From Paenibacillus apiarius (lineage in GTDB: Bacteria > Bacillota > Bacilli > Paenibacillales > Paenibacillaceae): 64,000 nucleotides of DNA. The DNA lies in contig NZ_JAFFHZ010000001.1 of assembly GCF_017052585.1 (NCBI RefSeq), positions 1,426,001-1,490,000 of the forward strand, read 5' to 3'. Positions 61,373-64,000 of this stretch are shown one piece after another. A program made the translations under genes and the position numbers. The notes under the pieces were generated by a model. It did not search any database. It saw nothing but the letters and a program-made list of their open reading frames with translations, and was not told the DNA's origin. Each line of letters opens with the position of its first letter. Position 1 is the stretch's first letter.

Positions 61373-63026
61373 ACATACCCGCCGCTACCGGGACATCGCC
61401 ATGGCGCTTATGCGTCATGGCTTTGGCTATATGGTCGAGGAAATGGGGCTCTTCCAGGTGCTGTCGCTCCCCCGCCGCCTGATTACGCGCGAAGCGCCGG
61501 AGACGAAGACGGTAGGAGAACGGATTCGGTTAGTATTGGAAGAGCTTGGTCCGGCCTTCATCAAGCTGGGGCAGCTGCTCAGCACTCGCTCCGACTTGTT
61601 CCCGGACTCCGTCATCCGGGAGCTGGTCAAGCTGCAGGATCAGGTTCCCCCCTTCCCGGCGCACGAAGCGCGCCGCATCATTGAAGCGGAGCTCAATAGG
61701 CCCATCGGAGACGTCTTCAGTTCCTTCGATGATGAACCGGTGGCGGCGGCTTCCATTGGCCAGGTGCATCTGGCCAAGCTGCACGGCGGGGAAGCGGTAG
61801 CGATTAAAGTGCAACGGCCGGGCATTCATCCTGTCATCGAGCGCGATCTGGAGATTGTCAAGGGCTTGACCGCCATCGCCGAGAGACGCTGGGCATGGGT
61901 GGCGGAATATCAGATTCCGCAAATGATCGCGGAATTCTCCAAATCGATGAAGGCGGAGCTGGACTACAACCACGAAGGACGCAATACAGAAAAGATCGCA
62001 CGGCAGTTCCTGCATGTGCAAGGCATACATATCCCCCGGATTTATTGGCAGCATACCTCCTCTCGCGTGCTCACGATGGAATATGTGCAAGGCGTAAAAT
62101 TGAGCCGGCACGAGGACATCGCCGCACAAGGGCATGATTTGAAGGCACTAGCCGAACGCTTCGTCCATGCGATGCTCCACCAAATGTTCATCGAAGGCTT
62201 GTTCCATGCCGATCCGCATCCCGGCAATCTGCTTGTATTGGATGACGGCAGATTGGCCTTTCTCGACTTCGGGATGGTCGGCCGCTTGAATGGCGACATG
62301 AAGGATTATTTATCAGACCTCATCATCTCCTTGATGAGGCAGCGGACAAGCGGGATCATCCGGGCGATTGCAGGGCTTGGCGTCGTCCCAGACCGCACCG
62401 ATATGACGCAGCTGAAGCGGGATCTGGATCGGCTGCGCGCGCAGTATTACGACATTCCTTTTACCGACATCAGCCTGGGGCAGTCGCTCCACGATCTGTT
62501 TGCGGTCGCCCAGCGGCACCGGATTACGCTTCCTCCCGATCTTATTATGCTGGCGAAGGCGCTCATTACGATGGAAGGCGTCGTGGAGGAGCTGGACCCG
62601 ACGCTCAGCATTCTGGATATGGCGGAGCCATTCGGGCGCAAACTGCTATTGGAAAAATACAGTCCCCGCAGGGTCCGGAAAAAGCTGCTCGGCGGAGCTT
62701 CCGACTTCCTGCAGGCGCTGACTGATCTGCCGAAGCAGGCCAATCAGCTTGCCCGCATCCTGAGCAGCGGCAAAGTAAGAGTCGAAGTCGAATTGCCGGA
62801 ACTGGATCATGCGCTGCATAAGCTCGATCAGATTAGCAACCGGCTCTCCTTCAGCATCGTGCTGCTCGCCTTCAGCATCATTATGGTCGGGCTCATTGTC
62901 GGTTCCTCGCTCACCAGAAAGCCGACGCTGCTATGGGATGTTCCCGCGATCGAGATCGGATTCGTGGTCGCTGCCTTCATGTTTCTGTGGCTGCTGTACG
63001 GGATTTTCAAATCCGGCAGATTTTAA
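61362..63026 (+). CDS. ABC1/UbiB (AarF) family protein kinase-like protein
   Basis: The 554-residue protein has the atypical-kinase core. The KxGQ motif reads FIKLGQLLSTRSDLFPD, the Ala-rich loop AAASIGQVH, then EAVAIKVQRPGI, EFSKSMKAELDYNHEGRN-type ExD, the catalytic HADPHPGN, and FLDFGMVG. Two membrane helices close the C-terminus. UbiB-type proteins support isoprenoid quinone synthesis or lipid handling by ATPase activity. The GTG start has GGAGCAGG upstream and overlaps the phasin-like gene. Confidence 0.93.
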   Translation: MWIRHTRRYRDIAMALMRHGFGYMVEEMGLFQVLSLPRRLITREAPETKTVGERIRLVLEELGPAFIKLGQLLSTRSDLFPDSVIRELVKLQDQVPPFPAHEARRIIEAELNRPIGDVFSSFDDEPVAAASIGQVHLAKLHGGEAVAIKVQRPGIHPVIERDLEIVKGLTAIAERRWAWVAEYQIPQMIAEFSKSMKAELDYNHEGRNTEKIARQFLHVQGIHIPRIYWQHTSSRVLTMEYVQGVKLSRHEDIAAQGHDLKALAERFVHAMLHQMFIEGLFHADPHPGNLLVLDDGRLAFLDFGMVGRLNGDMKDYLSDLIISLMRQRTSGIIRAIAGLGVVPDRTDMTQLKRDLDRLRAQYYDIPFTDISLGQSLHDLFAVAQRHRITLPPDLIMLAKALITMEGVVEELDPTLSILDMAEPFGRKLLLEKYSPRRVRKKLLGGASDFLQALTDLPKQANQLARILSSGKVRVEVELPELDHALHKLDQISNRLSFSIVLLAFSIIMVGLIVGSSLTRKPTLLWDVPAIEIGFVVAAFMFLWLLYGIFKSGRF

Positions 63027-63040
63027 GCGGCACAAAACTG

Positions 63041-63071
63041 TTGACCCTAACGTAACGTGATAGATTACGAT
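63041..63071 (+). promoter_or_regulatory. MerR-type promoter with a 19-bp spacer
   Basis: TTGACC (63041-63046) and TACGAT (63066-63071) are 19 bp apart. The spacer holds a dyad around CTAACGTAACGTGATAG, like the sites of TipA/SoxR-type MerR regulators. It lies just before the MerR gene, indicating autoregulation. Confidence 0.75.
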
Positions 63072-63092
63072 AAAGGCAAGGAGGTGAGGCGG

Positions 63093-63875
63093 ATGGCGTA
63101 CAAAGTAAAAGAAGTGGCCGATTGGGTCCGAATCAGCGTGCGCACGCTCCATCACTATGATGAGATTGGGCTTCTGAAGCCGGACACCGTCACCCCGGCA
63201 GGATACAGACTGTATTCGGACGGCAATTTGGAGATGCTGCAGCAGATCTTGTTCTTCAAGGAGATCGGCTTCACGTTGGAGGATATTAAGCGAATTGTAG
63301 GCCAGCCGAATTTTGATCGGAAGCATGCTCTGCAGTCGCACCGGGAGCTGCTTCTCAAGAAGAGAGAACGGCTTGAGGAGATTATTCGCACGGTCGAGCG
63401 AACGATAGTATCTTTAGAAGGAGGTATAGATATGGAAAAGAAAGAGATGTTCGAGGGCTTCGATATGGCAGACATCGAGGCGCACCAAAAGAAATATGCC
63501 GAAGAAGCGCGCGAGAAATATGGTCGTGATATCGTCGATCGCACAATGGATCGGACATCCAAGTATGGTAAAGACGACTGGGCCGCGATTATGGCGAGCC
63601 AAGCGGCCATATACAACAAAATCATCGCTGCGATGGATCGGGGTCCCGCAGACCCGCAGGTCCAGGAGGCCATCGGCGAATGGAGACGTCATATTACGAG
63701 CAACTTCTATGATTGCACGCTCGATGTGTTCCGCGGCCTCGGCGATTTGTACGTTGCTGACGCTCGCTTCACGAAGAGCATCGATCAATACCAGCCGGGC
63801 TTGGCCCAATTTATGCGGGAAGCGATGCACATCTATTGTGATACCGAAGAGAAGCTGACTCCTGCCGATAGATAA
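63093..63875 (+). CDS. MerR-family regulator with a TipAS-like effector domain
   Basis: The 260-residue protein has an N-terminal MerR winged helix (YKVKEVADWVRISVRTLHHY with DEIGLLKP), a long dimer coiled coil (about 75-118) and a C-terminal all-helical TipAS domain (about 125-255; YDCTLDVFRGLGDLYVADAR with FTKSIDQYQPGLAQFM). Such regulators (TipA, Mta) sense antibiotics or hydrophobic drugs and activate efflux genes. ATG 63093 has AAGGAGGTGAG upstream. No transporter lies next to it inside the window. Confidence 0.9.
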   Translation: MAYKVKEVADWVRISVRTLHHYDEIGLLKPDTVTPAGYRLYSDGNLEMLQQILFFKEIGFTLEDIKRIVGQPNFDRKHALQSHRELLLKKRERLEEIIRTVERTIVSLEGGIDMEKKEMFEGFDMADIEAHQKKYAEEAREKYGRDIVDRTMDRTSKYGKDDWAAIMASQAAIYNKIIAAMDRGPADPQVQEAIGEWRRHITSNFYDCTLDVFRGLGDLYVADARFTKSIDQYQPGLAQFMREAMHIYCDTEEKLTPADR

Positions 63876-63896
63876 GGTGCTATTATCCAAATGCGC

Positions 63897-63928
63897 GAGC
63901 CTTAGAATCGGTTCTAAGGCTCTATTCA
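63897..63928 (+). terminator. Terminator after the MerR gene
   Basis: GAGCCTTAGAA and TTCTAAGGCTC pair around TCGG, followed by TATTCATT. The remaining 72 nt of the window hold no recognised feature. Confidence 0.75.
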
Positions 63929-64000
63929 TTTGCCCGCCAGCAAACATGACGGGGCCCCATCACTTTTCTGAATTTTTTTTATTCTGCATCCGCTTAAACA

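Overview
The window is a chromosomal segment of a low- to mid-GC, endospore-forming Gram-positive bacterium, most likely Paenibacillaceae (Paenibacillus or a close relative). The evidence is AGGAGG-type ribosome sites with frequent GTG/TTG starts, T-box, lysine and M-box riboswitches, a ger(A-C-X-B) germinant-receptor operon, a SPOCS spore-coat protein, a collagen-like exosporium-type protein, and stalk-domain and NodB envelope proteins. No tRNA, rRNA or CRISPR array was seen.

Layout: 1-5.0 kb has a truncated ABC exporter, a lysine riboswitch with lysP, and cydAB (CydA lacks the Glu of the usual E-x-GRQPW motif). 5.0-9.3 kb has a membrane transglutaminase-like protein, a frameshifted alpha/beta hydrolase, and a ROK kinase with a KDPG/KHG aldolase. 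9.3-12.6 kb has a small membrane protein behind a perfect Fnr/Crp palindrome, an M-box Mg2+ riboswitch with no transporter behind it, a YkyA-type lipoprotein, a polysaccharide deacetylase and a 40-residue membrane protein. 12.8-18.6 kb has an IS3 orfA relic, topB, a divergent SDR, a methyltransferase and two tandem TraX-family proteins.

18.9-25.6 kb is a redox/NO-type defence island. A flavodiiron protein, an FAD reductase, rubredoxin and a Crp/Fnr regulator form a minus-strand operon. It diverges from a V4R-cysteine protein and a cupin whose promoter carries a TGTGA-N6-TCACA site centred near -41.5. Beside it is a decayed block: an IS3 orfB scrap, tatA, a tatC fragment joined to the 5' end of a gluconate-dehydrogenase small-subunit gene, and a c-type cytochrome. 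A glutathione peroxidase with an OhrR regulator follows.

26-34 kb has T-box-controlled serS, VanZ, a stalk-domain protein with a leader of repeated ACCTGTGGA-plus-terminator units, and the copper regulon copZ-copA with csoR. 34-45 kb has a sugar acetyltransferase, a TagO-type transferase, a membrane rhodanese without its catalytic Cys, an aldo/keto reductase, a nitroreductase under a perfect palindrome, the ger operon, an aminoglycoside adenylyltransferase and an AlkD-like protein. 45.9-52.6 kb has an M60 metallopeptidase, a HAD-Nudix fusion, thymidine kinase, and azlCD next to a TrmB-type regulator. A 23-bp element is shared by the azlC and regulator promoters.

52.7-56.3 kb is a spore-surface cluster: a SPOCS protein with a His-Lys-Asp tail, an unrecognised basic/Pro-rich protein, and a collagen-like protein. 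The right end has an NTF2-like protein, an MFS transporter with a divergent LysR regulator, PepV dipeptidase, a phasin-like coiled-coil protein overlapping an ABC1/UbiB kinase, and a MerR/TipAS regulator.
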